From: Deltaproteobacteria bacterium
GTDB taxonomy: Bacteria; Myxococcota_A; Polyangia; Polyangiales; JADJMO01
DNA length: 61,003 nt
Direction of reading: 5' to 3'
NCBI GenBank assembly: GCA_016182965.1
Contig: JACPFM010000038.1
Location: forward strand, 1-61,003
Below, piece after piece: positions 52,982 through 61,003 of this stretch. How positions within the stretch are numbered: position 1 is the stretch's first letter; each line of letters starts with the position of its first letter. The translations under genes and the position numbers were made by a program. The notes under the pieces were generated by a model. That model worked only from the letters and a program-made list of their open reading frames with translations, did not search any database and was not told the DNA's origin.

Positions 52982-55900
52982 TCACATCACGCCGCCGCAC
53001 TTGTTCGGCACGCCGCCGCCGCCGCACGTCTTCGGCGCCACGCAGGTGCCGCAGTCGAGCAGCTTGCCGCAGCCGTCGGGGTACAGACCGCACTCCGCGC
53101 CCGCGGCGGCGCAGGTGGTCGGCACGCACGTCCCTCCCGGACACGCCGGGCAGGTGAGGACGCCGCCGCAGCCGTCGCCTTGCGGGCCGCACCGGCCGCC
53201 GCAGGTCAGCGGCGTGCAGCCGCCGCCCGGCGGACACGCGCCGCAGTCGATGGTGCCGCCGCAGCCGTCGCCCGACGGGCCGCACTTCACGCCCATGTCG
53301 GCGCACGACTTCGGCGTGCAGGTGCTCACGTCGCACTTGCCCGGGGTGCTCGCGCCGCAGGTCGCCGGCGGCGTGCAGACGCCGCAGCTCAAGACGCCGC
53401 CGCAGCCGTCGGCCCACGAGCCGCACTCGTAGCCGAGCCCGAGGCAGGTCTTCGGCGTGCAGGTCGGGGCGCCGCACTTGCCGGCGACGCCGCTGCCGCC
53501 GCAGCTCGCGGGCGGCGTGCAGGTGCCGCAGGTCAGCGTGCCGCCGCAGCCGTCGGGCCACGAGCCGCAGTCGTAGCCGAGCGCCGCGCACGTCGTCGCC
53601 GTGCAGCTCGGACCGCCGCACTTGCCGGGAACGCCGCCGCCGCCGCAGGTGCCTGCGGCACAAGGACCGCAGTTCAGCGTGCCGCCGCAGCCGTCGGCCC
53701 ACGAGCCGCACTCGTACCCGAGCGCCGTGCAGGTCGTCGGCACGCAGCTCGACGTCGAGCACTTGCCGCCGGTGGAGCACACCGCGGGCGCGGTGCAGGT
53801 GCCGCAGCTCAGGGTGCCGCCGCAGCCGTCCGGCGCGGTGCCGCACTCGATGCCCTGCGCCGCGCAGGTGGTCGGGGTGCACGTGGGCGGCGGCGTGGTC
53901 CCGCCGCAGACCGGCGACGCGAGGTCGAAGAACATGAACTCGAGGGCGCCCTCCTGAGGGGACATCGAGGTCTTCGGGGTCGTGCAGTCGTTGGCCGGGA
54001 AGGTCCCGCCCGGATCGTCACCCGAGGCGACGTGGAGATCGCTGAAGACGAAGCGCCCGCAGGCCTTGCCCGCCGCGGCGCCGACCGGCGTGTCGAACGA
54101 GAAGTACTGCGGGTAGTTGCCGCTGACGGTCTGGATCCACGTGAGGGTGTTGGTCTTGTCGTTGATCGCGTTGATGCTGCGCCGCCCGCCGTCCACCGGG
54201 AACCGGCTCGGCGAAGCCGCCGGCGGCACGACCGTCGCCCACGGCACGGCCGGCGGCGGCGGGGTGACCTGCATCCACTGGTTCATCGTGAGCGCCTTGG
54301 GGAAGGTGGTGAGCACCGTCTCCGGCGTGTCGTTGGCGAGCGTCACGAGGCTGGTGTTCCAGCTCACCATCGTCGCCCAGTTGTTGTAGGGCGCGGCGAG
54401 GCCGCTGCTCCGGCGCATCCACGTGTAGTGATAGTGGCTGCCGAACACGCGACCGCCGGCGTTCACGTAGTCCTGCATCGCCTTGAGCGCGGCGTTGGTC
54501 TTGTTGCCGGTCGCCTCGCTCGCCTCGCAGCTGAGGAGGACGACGTCGTAGCGGCGCAGGCCGTAGATCTGCGGGGTCACCACCGTGTTCGGATCGAGCG
54601 AGCTCCACAGCTGCGTGGCCGTCGGGAACGCGCCGCCGGCGGAGTACGAGCTCGTTCCGCCACCGGCTCCGGCGTAGAGGTTCACGCGGCCGGTGCCGGC
54701 CGGGCCGGTGAACTCGCTGTCGTCGATGCCGACCTTGCGCAGCAGGCACTCGAGCGCGTCGGCGCCGCCGGTCACCAGTGCGATCTTGGGGATGTCGCCC
54801 TCGGTCTTGTTGCGCGGCAGGCGCGTGAGGCCCGCGGGGACGACCGTGTCGACGCACTTGGCGGTCGTGACCTTGATCTGACGACGCCACTTGCCGACCT
54901 GGATGACGACCGGCACGTTCGCGTCGACGGGCATGTTCACGAGCTTGAACCGCCCACGGATGTCGGTGACCGTCTGCACCAGCGGCATGCCCGACAGACC
55001 GGCCGAGCACCCGTCGCACGACGCGCCCGACGTGAGGGGCGCGACGGCGGCGTTGGGCACGTAGACGTTTACGTTCGGCAGCGGCCGCAGGCCGGCCGGG
55101 TCGTACACCACGCCGCTGATCGACGTCGTCGCCGTGCCGGTGCAGGTGGTCTGCTTGCACTGGAGGTTGATGCACGTCGTGGTGCCGCCCGTGCCGCACT
55201 TGCCCGGGCCGCCGCCGCCGCAGAACGCGGGCGACGTGCAGGTGCCGCAGCTCGCGGTCACGCCGCCGCAGCCGTCGATCTGCGGGCCGCAGGTGCCCGG
55301 GTAGTCGGCGCAGGTCTTCGGCACGCAGGGCGGCGGAGCGCCGCACTTGTTCGGCACGCCGCCGCCGCCGCACGTCTGCGGCGACGTGCAGGTGCCACAG
55401 CTCGCCGTCAGGCCGCCGCAGCCGTCGGACTGCGCGCCGCAGGTGCCGGGGTAGTCGGCGCAGGTCTTCTTCACGCAGACCGGCGCGCCGCCGCACTTGC
55501 TCGGCACGCCGCCGCCGCCGCACGTGTCGGGGAGCGTGCAGCTGCCGCAGCTCACGGTCAGCCCGCCGCACCCGTCGGGCTGCTGCCCGCAGGTGCCGGG
55601 ATAGTCGGCGCAGGTCTTCTTCACGCACGCGGGCGGTCCGCCGCACTTGCTCGGCACGCCGCCGCCGCCGCAGGTCTCGGTCCCCGAGCACGTGCCGCAG
55701 CTCGCCGTCAGGCCGCCGCAGCCGTCGGACACCGGGCCGCAGTTCGCGCCGACGTCGGCGCACGTCTTCTTCGCGCACGGCGCGGGCGGCGGCACGCCGC
55801 AGACGTTCGGCTTGCCGGCGACGCCGCAGATCGTGCCCGACGCGCACGTGCCGCACGTGACGAGACCGCCGCAGCCGTCGGCGACCGGACCGCAGTCGAA

Positions 55901-56425
55901 GCCCATCGCCGCGCAGGTCTTCGGGACGCACGCGCCGCCGTCGGGCCCCGGCCCGCCCATCCCGCACACGTTCGGGACGCCGCCGCCGCCGCAGGTCTCC
56001 GGCGCGACGCAGGTGCCGCAGTCGATCAGTGATCCGCAGCCGTCGCCCTGCTTGCCGCACTTGGCGCCGAGCTCGGTGCACGTCTTGGGCGTGCAGGAAC
56101 CGGCGTCGCCGGCTCCGCATTTGCTCGCGCCGCCGCCGCCGCAGAACTCGGGCGCGGTGCACGTGCCGCAGCTCTCGATGATGCCGCCGCAGCCGTCGGC
56201 CGCCGGGCCGCAGTTCACCCCGAGATCGGTGCACGTCTTCGGTACGCAGCCCGACGTGTCGAGGACGAACCCGCCGTCCTCGGCGGCATCGCCGCCCGTC
56301 CCCGTGGCGTCGTCGACGACGCTGCCGTCGGGAGCTTCGAGCGCGAGCTCACTCGGGCCGCCGCCGCAACCCCACGCCGAAACCAGGACGAGCGCGACCG
56401 AGACAGCACGACCCACGTGACGCAT
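52982..56425 (-). CDS. Lipoprotein with 7 + 7 Cys repeats around a ThuA-like core
   Basis: The start is ATG 56423-56425 (MRHVGRAVSVALVLVSAWGC, lipobox AWGC). The 1,147-residue product has seven repeats of the form CxPKTCxxxGxxCGxxxDGCGG-xxxCGTC-CGGGG near the N-terminus. A carboxypeptidase-regulatory-like domain follows (SISGVVYDPAGLRPLPNVNV, LVQTVTDIRGRFKLVNMPVD), then a ThuA-like alpha/beta domain (RRYDVVLLSCEASEATGN, YVNAGGRVFGSHYHYTWM, TPETVLTTFPKALTMNQW). Seven more repeats complete the protein. It is probably a surface sugar-binding or structural protein. Confidence 0.78.
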   Translation of the reverse strand: MRHVGRAVSVALVLVSAWGCGGGPSELALEAPDGSVVDDATGTGGDAAEDGGFVLDTSGCVPKTCTDLGVNCGPAADGCGGIIESCGTCTAPEFCGGGGASKCGAGDAGSCTPKTCTELGAKCGKQGDGCGSLIDCGTCVAPETCGGGGVPNVCGMGGPGPDGGACVPKTCAAMGFDCGPVADGCGGLVTCGTCASGTICGVAGKPNVCGVPPPAPCAKKTCADVGANCGPVSDGCGGLTASCGTCSGTETCGGGGVPSKCGGPPACVKKTCADYPGTCGQQPDGCGGLTVSCGSCTLPDTCGGGGVPSKCGGAPVCVKKTCADYPGTCGAQSDGCGGLTASCGTCTSPQTCGGGGVPNKCGAPPPCVPKTCADYPGTCGPQIDGCGGVTASCGTCTSPAFCGGGGPGKCGTGGTTTCINLQCKQTTCTGTATTSISGVVYDPAGLRPLPNVNVYVPNAAVAPLTSGASCDGCSAGLSGMPLVQTVTDIRGRFKLVNMPVDANVPVVIQVGKWRRQIKVTTAKCVDTVVPAGLTRLPRNKTEGDIPKIALVTGGADALECLLRKVGIDDSEFTGPAGTGRVNLYAGAGGGTSSYSAGGAFPTATQLWSSLDPNTVVTPQIYGLRRYDVVLLSCEASEATGNKTNAALKAMQDYVNAGGRVFGSHYHYTWMRRSSGLAAPYNNWATMVSWNTSLVTLANDTPETVLTTFPKALTMNQWMQVTPPPPAVPWATVVPPAASPSRFPVDGGRRSINAINDKTNTLTWIQTVSGNYPQYFSFDTPVGAAAGKACGRFVFSDLHVASGDDPGGTFPANDCTTPKTSMSPQEGALEFMFFDLASPVCGGTTPPPTCTPTTCAAQGIECGTAPDGCGGTLSCGTCTAPAVCSTGGKCSTSSCVPTTCTALGYECGSWADGCGGTLNCGPCAAGTCGGGGVPGKCGGPSCTATTCAALGYDCGSWPDGCGGTLTCGTCTPPASCGGSGVAGKCGAPTCTPKTCLGLGYECGSWADGCGGVLSCGVCTPPATCGASTPGKCDVSTCTPKSCADMGVKCGPSGDGCGGTIDCGACPPGGGCTPLTCGGRCGPQGDGCGGVLTCPACPGGTCVPTTCAAAGAECGLYPDGCGKLLDCGTCVAPKTCGGGGVPNKCGGVM

Positions 56426-56583
56426 CGAGGCCTCCCAGATTCCGCGCAGACGCGCAGGAGATCTTAATAGCCCCATCAGTACCGCTTCTCATCTGCGAGC
56501 AGGCGCGACCTTGCGTCGTCGCAAAGGTGCGGTCGCGAGCGACGCGTCGGAACCGTCCCGGACAAGTGAGCCAAGGTGGACAC

Positions 56584-56612
56584 TTGACGGATGTAGTCGG
56601 CGTCTACATAAC
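56584..56612 (+). promoter_or_regulatory. TetR-type operator in the acyltransferase promoter
   Basis: TTGACG (56584-56589) as a -35 is followed by ATGTAG-TCGGCGT-CTACAT (56591-56609), an inverted repeat with a 7-nt centre that covers the spacer and -10 region (TACATAAC). The same 20 bases TGTAGTCGGCGTCTACATAA occur at 59666-59685. Confidence 0.8.
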
Positions 56613-56671
56613 GCGTCGCGTAGAATCGCGAGCCCGGTCGGCCCGAGCTCTCGTCCCGAAAGGAGACGACC

Positions 56672-58003
56672 ATGGACGTCGGTAAGGTCGCCAGTTTGTA
56701 CATCCACGGGTCCGAGCAGGCCGTCGCGGGCAACGAGATGCTCATGACCGCGGTGCTCCGTCGCCCGTACGACCCGGCGGCGCTGCGGCGCGCGTACCGC
56801 CGCTTCGTCGAAGAGAACCCCACGATCGCGTCGAAGCTCGTCGAGAACCCGGCGCGTCAGGCGTTCACCTGGCTGCCCTTCTCCGACGAGGAGCGCGCGA
56901 GCCGCGTCGAGCGCGAGGAGCGCGAGCTCGCCTTCGTGCACGATCCGCGCGACGCGCACGACGCGTACTACCCGACCAACGAGCGGCTGCCCTTCCGCAT
57001 CGTTCCGGTGGGCGCGTCGACGCTGCTCTTCTGCGTCAACCACGCCTTCTCGAACGGCAAGGGGCTGCTCGCGTGGGTGAGCCGCTGGTTCGAGACGTAC
57101 GCCGAGGAGCTCGGCGAGCCGGTGCCCGCGCGCAAGGCCTGGCCCGCGGTCACGCTGCCGCCCGGCGGCCTGCGCGGCTTCTTCGCCGCCGTCGCCGGTC
57201 TCTTCTGGACGATCGTGTACCTGGTCGGCTTCATCGCCCGCGCCGGCAAGCGCGCCGCCGTCGACACCGTCGATCTCGGCGATCTCGGCGATCGGAAGGG
57301 CGAGCCGCTCTGTCGCCAGGGCTTCGTCGTGAAGACGTATCGCTTCACGACGGACGACACGGCGCGCGTGGTCGCCGCGGCGAAGGCGCGCGGGCTCACC
57401 GTCGGTCAGCACCTCGGCGCGGCGCTCAGCGAGCTGTTCTTCGACGCGCAGCCCGATCGCGGGCGCGTCTGCATGTCGATGCCCCTCGATCTGCGCGGCG
57501 AGCTCCCGCACCTGTCGCTCCAGGCGCTCGGCAACTACACGGGCTCGCTCGTCGTGCAGGTGCACCGCGGCGGCGACGCCGCCTCGCAGCTGCGCGCGGC
57601 CTACCGCTGGCTCGCGCGTCGCATCCCCTACTGGCTGACCTGGATGGTCGGCGGCACGACCGAGAGCAAGCTGTTCCGGCGCTTCGCCGAGCAAGCCCGC
57701 AGGCCGAACGCCGCGCGCGCGCCGCTCGAGAACTTCACGTTCGCGCTGTCGAACATCGGTCGCATCGACGATCCGGTGCTCGCGCACTTCCTCGAGGACA
57801 TCTCGGGCCACACCCGCACCCAGACGATCTTCCTCGCGGTCAGCACGTTCAACCGCCGCCTGGCGATCGAGGTCTCGTTCGCGCGCGATCTCTATCCCGA
57901 GGGGGCGGTCCTCGCGGTGCTCGACCGGCTGCCGGCCCGCGCCCTGAAGGCGCCGAGCGCCGTCGGCGCGGGCGCGGCGGACGAGTCGCTCGCCGCCGCG
58001 TGA
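56672..58003 (+). CDS. Condensation-type CoA/thioester acyltransferase
   Basis: The start follows AAAGGAGACGACC. The 443-residue product belongs to the BAHD/condensation/PapA-like superfamily: the N-terminal half has ALRRAYRRFVEENPTIASKL, then FCVNHAFSNGKGLLAWVSRW at the position of the HHxxxDG active site, and the C-terminal half has VCMSMPLDLRGELP and NFTFALSNIGRIDDPV. In the motif the second His is kept while the Asp is Asn. It has one hydrophobic segment near 170-190. It likely joins an acyl group to an alcohol or amine in a lipid or polyketide pathway under TetR control. Confidence 0.75.
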   Translation: MDVGKVASLYIHGSEQAVAGNEMLMTAVLRRPYDPAALRRAYRRFVEENPTIASKLVENPARQAFTWLPFSDEERASRVEREERELAFVHDPRDAHDAYYPTNERLPFRIVPVGASTLLFCVNHAFSNGKGLLAWVSRWFETYAEELGEPVPARKAWPAVTLPPGGLRGFFAAVAGLFWTIVYLVGFIARAGKRAAVDTVDLGDLGDRKGEPLCRQGFVVKTYRFTTDDTARVVAAAKARGLTVGQHLGAALSELFFDAQPDRGRVCMSMPLDLRGELPHLSLQALGNYTGSLVVQVHRGGDAASQLRAAYRWLARRIPYWLTWMVGGTTESKLFRRFAEQARRPNAARAPLENFTFALSNIGRIDDPVLAHFLEDISGHTRTQTIFLAVSTFNRRLAIEVSFARDLYPEGAVLAVLDRLPARALKAPSAVGAGAADESLAAA

Positions 58004-58050
58004 CGCGGCTTCCGCCGTTTCGGCCGGAAGCCGCTCGGGCGAGGAGCGCG

Positions 58051-58905
58051 TCAGGCGCCGGTGGCCGCGGCGTTCGTCGTCGCGGCCGCGCGCGGCGCGT
58101 GCGGGAGCGCGCGAAACACCTCGAGATCATGGCTCGGCACGATCACCGGGCGGCACCCGTCGGCGGCGCACGCGCGGATCGCGCCGTAGGTGCGGGCGAG
58201 CGCCTCGCGATCTTGCGCGGTGAGGCGGGCGATCGGGGACGGGCCCGGCGTCGCCGCGCTGAACTCCCACGACTGGTAGACCGCGTCGCCGATGTGCACG
58301 AACGTGCGATCGGCGCCGCGCACCGCGACGGCGACGTTGCCGGGCGTGTGGCCGTGCGCGTCGAGCAGCACGAGCTCGCCGTCGGCGAACAGATCGCGGC
58401 TCCGCGGGAAGCCGAGCATCGGCGCGCCGCCGAGATCGACGACGTGCAGACGCCCCTCGCGCGCGAAGTCGTCGACGCGATAGCCGGCGTCGCGCGGCAT
58501 GCGGAAGAGCGCGCGGAGCTCCCGATCCGAGCAGACCACCTCGGCGTTGGGGAAATCGGCGGCCCCGCCGACGTGATCGAGGTGGAGGTGCGTGGCCACG
58601 ATCGTCTTCACCCGCGCCGGATCGAGGCCGAGCGCGCGGAGCTGACGCGCGATCGAGTCCTGCGCGGCGAGGTCGACGCCCAGGGTGAGCGCGCGGAGGG
58701 CGCCGAGCGTGCCCGTCGGATCGGCGCACACGGGCGAGGAGAACCCCGCGTCGACGAGCGCCAGATCGCCGTTCTCGCGGACGACGACCGCGACCGTGAT
58801 GGACATGAAGGTCGTGGCGAGCGCGTTCGCGAGCGTCGGCTTCGAGGCCAGCGCCGCCGCCGGGCTCTTCAAGCGACCGCACGTGAGGAAGAAGAGGTCG
58901 CGCAT
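58051..58905 (-). CDS. Metallo-beta-lactamase-fold hydrolase
   Basis: This 284-residue protein has the MBL zinc motif THLHLDHVGG (HxHxDH), a later HGHTPGN His, GDAVYQSWEFS with the bridging Asp, and VIVPSHD with the last His. The pattern is nearest to lactonase- and thioesterase-like MBL proteins. It is divergent from tetR, with the operator half-site between them, so it may be part of the same regulon. It may remove acyl or lactone products. Confidence 0.85.
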   Translation of the reverse strand: MRDLFFLTCGRLKSPAAALASKPTLANALATTFMSITVAVVVRENGDLALVDAGFSSPVCADPTGTLGALRALTLGVDLAAQDSIARQLRALGLDPARVKTIVATHLHLDHVGGAADFPNAEVVCSDRELRALFRMPRDAGYRVDDFAREGRLHVVDLGGAPMLGFPRSRDLFADGELVLLDAHGHTPGNVAVAVRGADRTFVHIGDAVYQSWEFSAATPGPSPIARLTAQDREALARTYGAIRACAADGCRPVIVPSHDLEVFRALPHAPRAAATTNAAATGA

Positions 58906-58942
58906 CGGGACGAGCTCCGGTTGCGAAGGGCGGTTGCGTGGG

Positions 58943-58963
58943 GGAGTTGGCAGCGTCTACATA
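58943..58963. promoter_or_regulatory. Degenerate operator before tetR and the MBL gene
   Basis: GCGTCTACATA (58953-58963) is identical to the right half of the two full operators; the left half (GGAGTTG) matches poorly. It lies 8 nt before the tetR start and in the spacer shared with the divergent MBL gene, as expected for autoregulation. Confidence 0.65.
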
Positions 58964-58970
58964 CCACACG

Positions 58971-59612
58971 GTGACTGAGAGCGTCGGCAAGCTCAGGGGA
59001 CGACCTCCGGCCGGATCGCGCCCGCGCGATCTGCGGCGAACGCTGATCGACGCCGCGCTGCAGCTCATCGAGCGCACCGGCGTCGAGGCGCTCAGCGTGC
59101 GCGAGGCGGCGCGCGTGGCAGGCGTCACCCATCAGGCACCGTACCGACACTTCGCCAACAAGCAGGAGCTCGTCGCGGCGATCGCCGAGGAGGGCTTCCA
59201 CGCGCTGCGCGAGAAGGCGGTCGTCGCGATGGCCGCGCACCCCGACGACTCCGTCGCGCGGCTCGACGCGATGGCCCTGACCTACTTCGTGTTCGCCGTC
59301 GAGCAGCCTGCGCAGTTCCGCGTGATGTTCGGCCCCGAGATCGCCGACAAGGCGAGGTACCCGGCGCTCCGCGCGTCGGCCGACGTGATCATGGCGATGC
59401 TCACGCAGCTGATCGCCGAGACCCAGCGCGCCGGTCGCGTGCGCCCGGGCGACCCGCTCGATCTCGCGCTCGCCGGCTGGTCGATGATGCACGGGCTCGC
59501 GTCGCTGATCGTGAACGGGCCGGTCGCGCGCTACCCGCAGGGCTCCGTCGAGCCGCGCGACCTCGCGCGCTCGATGATCGGGCTGCTCCACACCGGCCTC
59601 GACGTCCGCTGA
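58971..59612 (+). CDS. TetR-family transcriptional regulator
   Basis: The start is GTG 58971 (VTESVGKLRGRPPAGSRPRD); the frame is open to GTG 58938, but that would swallow the operator. The 213-residue product has the TetR DNA-binding helices (LIDAALQLIERTGVEALSVR, EAARVAGVTHQAPYRHFANK) and a TetR_C_33-like ligand domain (AMALTYFVFAVEQPAQFRVM, FGPEIADKARYPALRASADV). Such regulators often sense acyl-CoAs or fatty acids. The palindromes at 56584, 58943 and 59657 are its likely binding sites. Confidence 0.9.
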   Translation: MTESVGKLRGRPPAGSRPRDLRRTLIDAALQLIERTGVEALSVREAARVAGVTHQAPYRHFANKQELVAAIAEEGFHALREKAVVAMAAHPDDSVARLDAMALTYFVFAVEQPAQFRVMFGPEIADKARYPALRASADVIMAMLTQLIAETQRAGRVRPGDPLDLALAGWSMMHGLASLIVNGPVARYPQGSVEPRDLARSMIGLLHTGLDVR

Positions 59613-59656
59613 CACGGCAGCTCGGCTGTCCTGGACGGGTGGGCGTAGGTGCACGG

Positions 59657-59690
59657 TTGACTTATGTAGTCGGCGTCTACATAACGCATC
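59657..59690 (+). promoter_or_regulatory. TetR-type operator in the synthase promoter
   Basis: TTGACT (59657-59662) as a -35 is followed directly by TATGTAG-TCGGCGT-CTACATA (59663-59683), a perfect 7-7-7 palindrome, ending in the -10-like TACATAAC. Repressor bound here would cover the promoter of the gene at 59769. Confidence 0.85.
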
Positions 59691-59768
59691 GCGCTAAACC
59701 CGCGTCCGTCCGACGGCACTTCGTCGGCTGGGCCGGCCCCTCGAGGTCTTCCCGGGGAGGAGCTGCCG

Positions 59769-61003
59769 ATGTCGACCGATCTCCGTCTGTTGTGTGTCCG
59801 TGGCGCGTCGCCCTCCGAGGTCGCCACGCGCGTCGAGGCACTGCTCGCGGGGGGGCGCGCGCCGACCGACGGCTTGGACGGGCCGCTCGCCTTGGCGATC
59901 GTCGTTCGCGACGGCGACGACCTCCGGAAGACGCTCGCGTCGGCGCTGCCGAGCGTGCGCGAAGGCCGCGCGATCCACGACGCGCGCCGCGGCGTGTTCT
60001 TCGAGCCGGCGCCGAAGGGTCGCGAGGGTCTAGCGTTCCTCTGCCCGGGTCAGGGGAGCCAGTCGACCGGGATGCTCCTTTCGCTGCGCGGCGTGGTGCC
60101 CGGCTTCGGCGATCGGCTGGCCGCGCTCGATGCAGGCGACGCCGCGTCGGGCGCTCGTCTCGCGTGCGCCGATTCGCTGCTCCCGCTCATCGATCGGCCG
60201 CGCACCGACACGACCGACGACGAGCTCCGCGACACCCGACGCGCGCAGCCCGCGATCGGTCTCGTGTCGCTCGCGATCGCACGGACGCTGCTGGAGCTCG
60301 GCGCGCGGCCGCGCTTCACCGCCGGGCACAGCTACGGCGAGCTCACGGCGCTGGCGATCGCCGGCGCGTGGGACGACGCGACGTTCATGCGCGCGAGCCG
60401 CGCGCGCGGCGCGATCCTCGCCGAGGCCGGCGGCGACACGCCCGGGGCGATGGCCGCCGTGTTCGCGCCACGCGCCGTCGTCGAGACGCTGCTGACGGAG
60501 GCCGGCGGCCTCGTGATCGCGAACGACAACGCGCCCGAGCAGTGCGTGGTCTCCGGCGAGAGCGACGCGATCACCCGGCTCGAGGGGCTCGCCGGCGCGC
60601 GCGGCGTCCGCGCGATCCGACTGCGGACGGCGTGCGCGTTCCACTCGCCGAAGATGGCCCCGGCCGTCGCGCGCTTCCGCGCGCTGCTCGAGGAGCTGCC
60701 GGTGTCCGCGCCGCAGCTGGCCGCGTTCGCGAACGTCACCGCGGCGCCGCACGGAGACGATCCGCGCGTCATCCGCGAGCTCCTCGCCGCGCAGATCGTC
60801 GAGCCGGTCCGCTGGGTCGAGTCCGTCGAGGCGATGTACGCGGCAGGCGCCCGCGTCTTCCTGGAGACCGGGCCGGGCCGCGTGCTCACCGGTCTGGTGA
60901 AGGAGATCCTCGGGGCGCGGCCGCACCTCGCGCTCGCCGTCGATCCCGGCTCGCGCGCGCCGGCCGAGCACCTCGCGCACGTGGTGGCGGCGCTCGTCGC
61001 CGC
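59769..61003 (+). CDS. Polyketide/PUFA-synthase-like acyltransferase protein, 5' part
   Basis: The frame is open from ATG 59769 to the window end (411 codons, no stop). The start follows GGGAGGAGCTGCCG. Residues 1-80 are a small domain (LRLLCVRGASPSEVATRVEA) seen before PKS acyltransferases. Then comes the AT domain: LAFLCPGQGSQSTGM, RAQPAIGLVSLAIARTLLEL, the active-site GHSYGELTALAIAG with the nucleophilic Ser, VIANDNAPEQCVVSGES, AFHSPKMAPA with the His, and a LETGPGRVLTGLV end. GHSYGE is close to PUFA-synthase-type AT domains. It may be a large multidomain synthase. Confidence 0.85.
   Translation, partial: MSTDLRLLCVRGASPSEVATRVEALLAGGRAPTDGLDGPLALAIVVRDGDDLRKTLASALPSVREGRAIHDARRGVFFEPAPKGREGLAFLCPGQGSQSTGMLLSLRGVVPGFGDRLAALDAGDAASGARLACADSLLPLIDRPRTDTTDDELRDTRRAQPAIGLVSLAIARTLLELGARPRFTAGHSYGELTALAIAGAWDDATFMRASRARGAILAEAGGDTPGAMAAVFAPRAVVETLLTEAGGLVIANDNAPEQCVVSGESDAITRLEGLAGARGVRAIRLRTACAFHSPKMAPAVARFRALLEELPVSAPQLAAFANVTAAPHGDDPRVIRELLAAQIVEPVRWVESVEAMYAAGARVFLETGPGRVLTGLVKEILGARPHLALAVDPGSRAPAEHLAHVVAALVA

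Noticed and set aside
52934..56032. A 1,032-codon plus-strand frame over the Cys-repeat gene
   Set aside because: It is an Arg/Ala-rich shadow of the repeat gene and has no recognisable protein features.
53000..56300. Regular repeats at about 135-140 bp that could suggest a CRISPR array or tandem satellite
   Set aside because: The period is that of the coded Cys repeat; units vary at the DNA level and stay in frame.
1..61003. tRNA, rRNA and riboswitch genes
   Set aside because: None was recognised by eye; a covariance-model scan would be needed to be certain.

Overview
The window is about 61 kb of very GC-rich DNA, with third codon positions almost all G or C. It reads as chromosome from a Polyangiales-type myxobacterium. 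The reasons are the many predicted lipoproteins, long secreted proteins with Cys-rich repeats and Arg-rich C-terminal anchors of the MYXO-CTERM kind, RCC1 and kelch-like propellers, an AgmX-like domain, a Hanks-type kinase remnant and long antisense shadow ORFs. This placement is inferred from protein style; no rRNA or tRNA was seen.

Layout. (1) 1-5.5 kb: an IS3-like start, truncated GST and integrase genes, then a leftward operon (TPR/PEGA-like protein, RCC1 lipoprotein, membrane glycosyltransferase) and a beta-barrel protein. (2) 5.7-19 kb: an accessory region with few intact genes (a protein of unknown function at 5689, ParE-type toxin-antitoxin pair, IS3 element, SEC-C/HEAT protein, GNAT, GYD and YdhR-like proteins) set among many gene fragments. 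Several fragments are second copies of genes elsewhere in the window, some internally deleted, inverted or frameshifted by short tandem duplications. (3) 19-37 kb: mostly intact single genes, including a matrixin-like protease, CapA-like lipoprotein, GST, rifampicin-phosphotransferase-like enzyme, VOC protein, PAP2 phosphatase, cupin, several lipoproteins, and inosine/guanosine kinase (gsk), with a few orphan gene ends. (4) 37.5-44.4 kb: one reading frame of about 2,300 codons that joins two paralogous propeller plus Cys-rich proteins without a stop between them. (5) 44.5-56.4 kb: lipoproteins, an MFS symporter, a group of secreted ricin-lectin, CBM9-like and expansin-like proteins, a terpene-cyclase-like toroid, and a protein with seven Cys repeats on each side of a regulatory-like plus ThuA-like core. 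(6) 56.6-61 kb: a condensation-type acyltransferase, an MBL-fold hydrolase, a TetR regulator and the start of a polyketide/PUFA-synthase-like acyltransferase protein that runs off the window.

The clearest functional linkage is in region 6. A 7-7-7 palindrome lies in the promoters of both the acyltransferase and the synthase gene, and a half-degenerate copy precedes the tetR gene. This suggests that one TetR repressor controls a lipid or polyketide biosynthetic unit and itself. The second linkage is the run of secreted carbohydrate-binding and double-psi-barrel proteins at 48.6-51.9 kb, which look suited to loosening plant or microbial cell-wall polymers.
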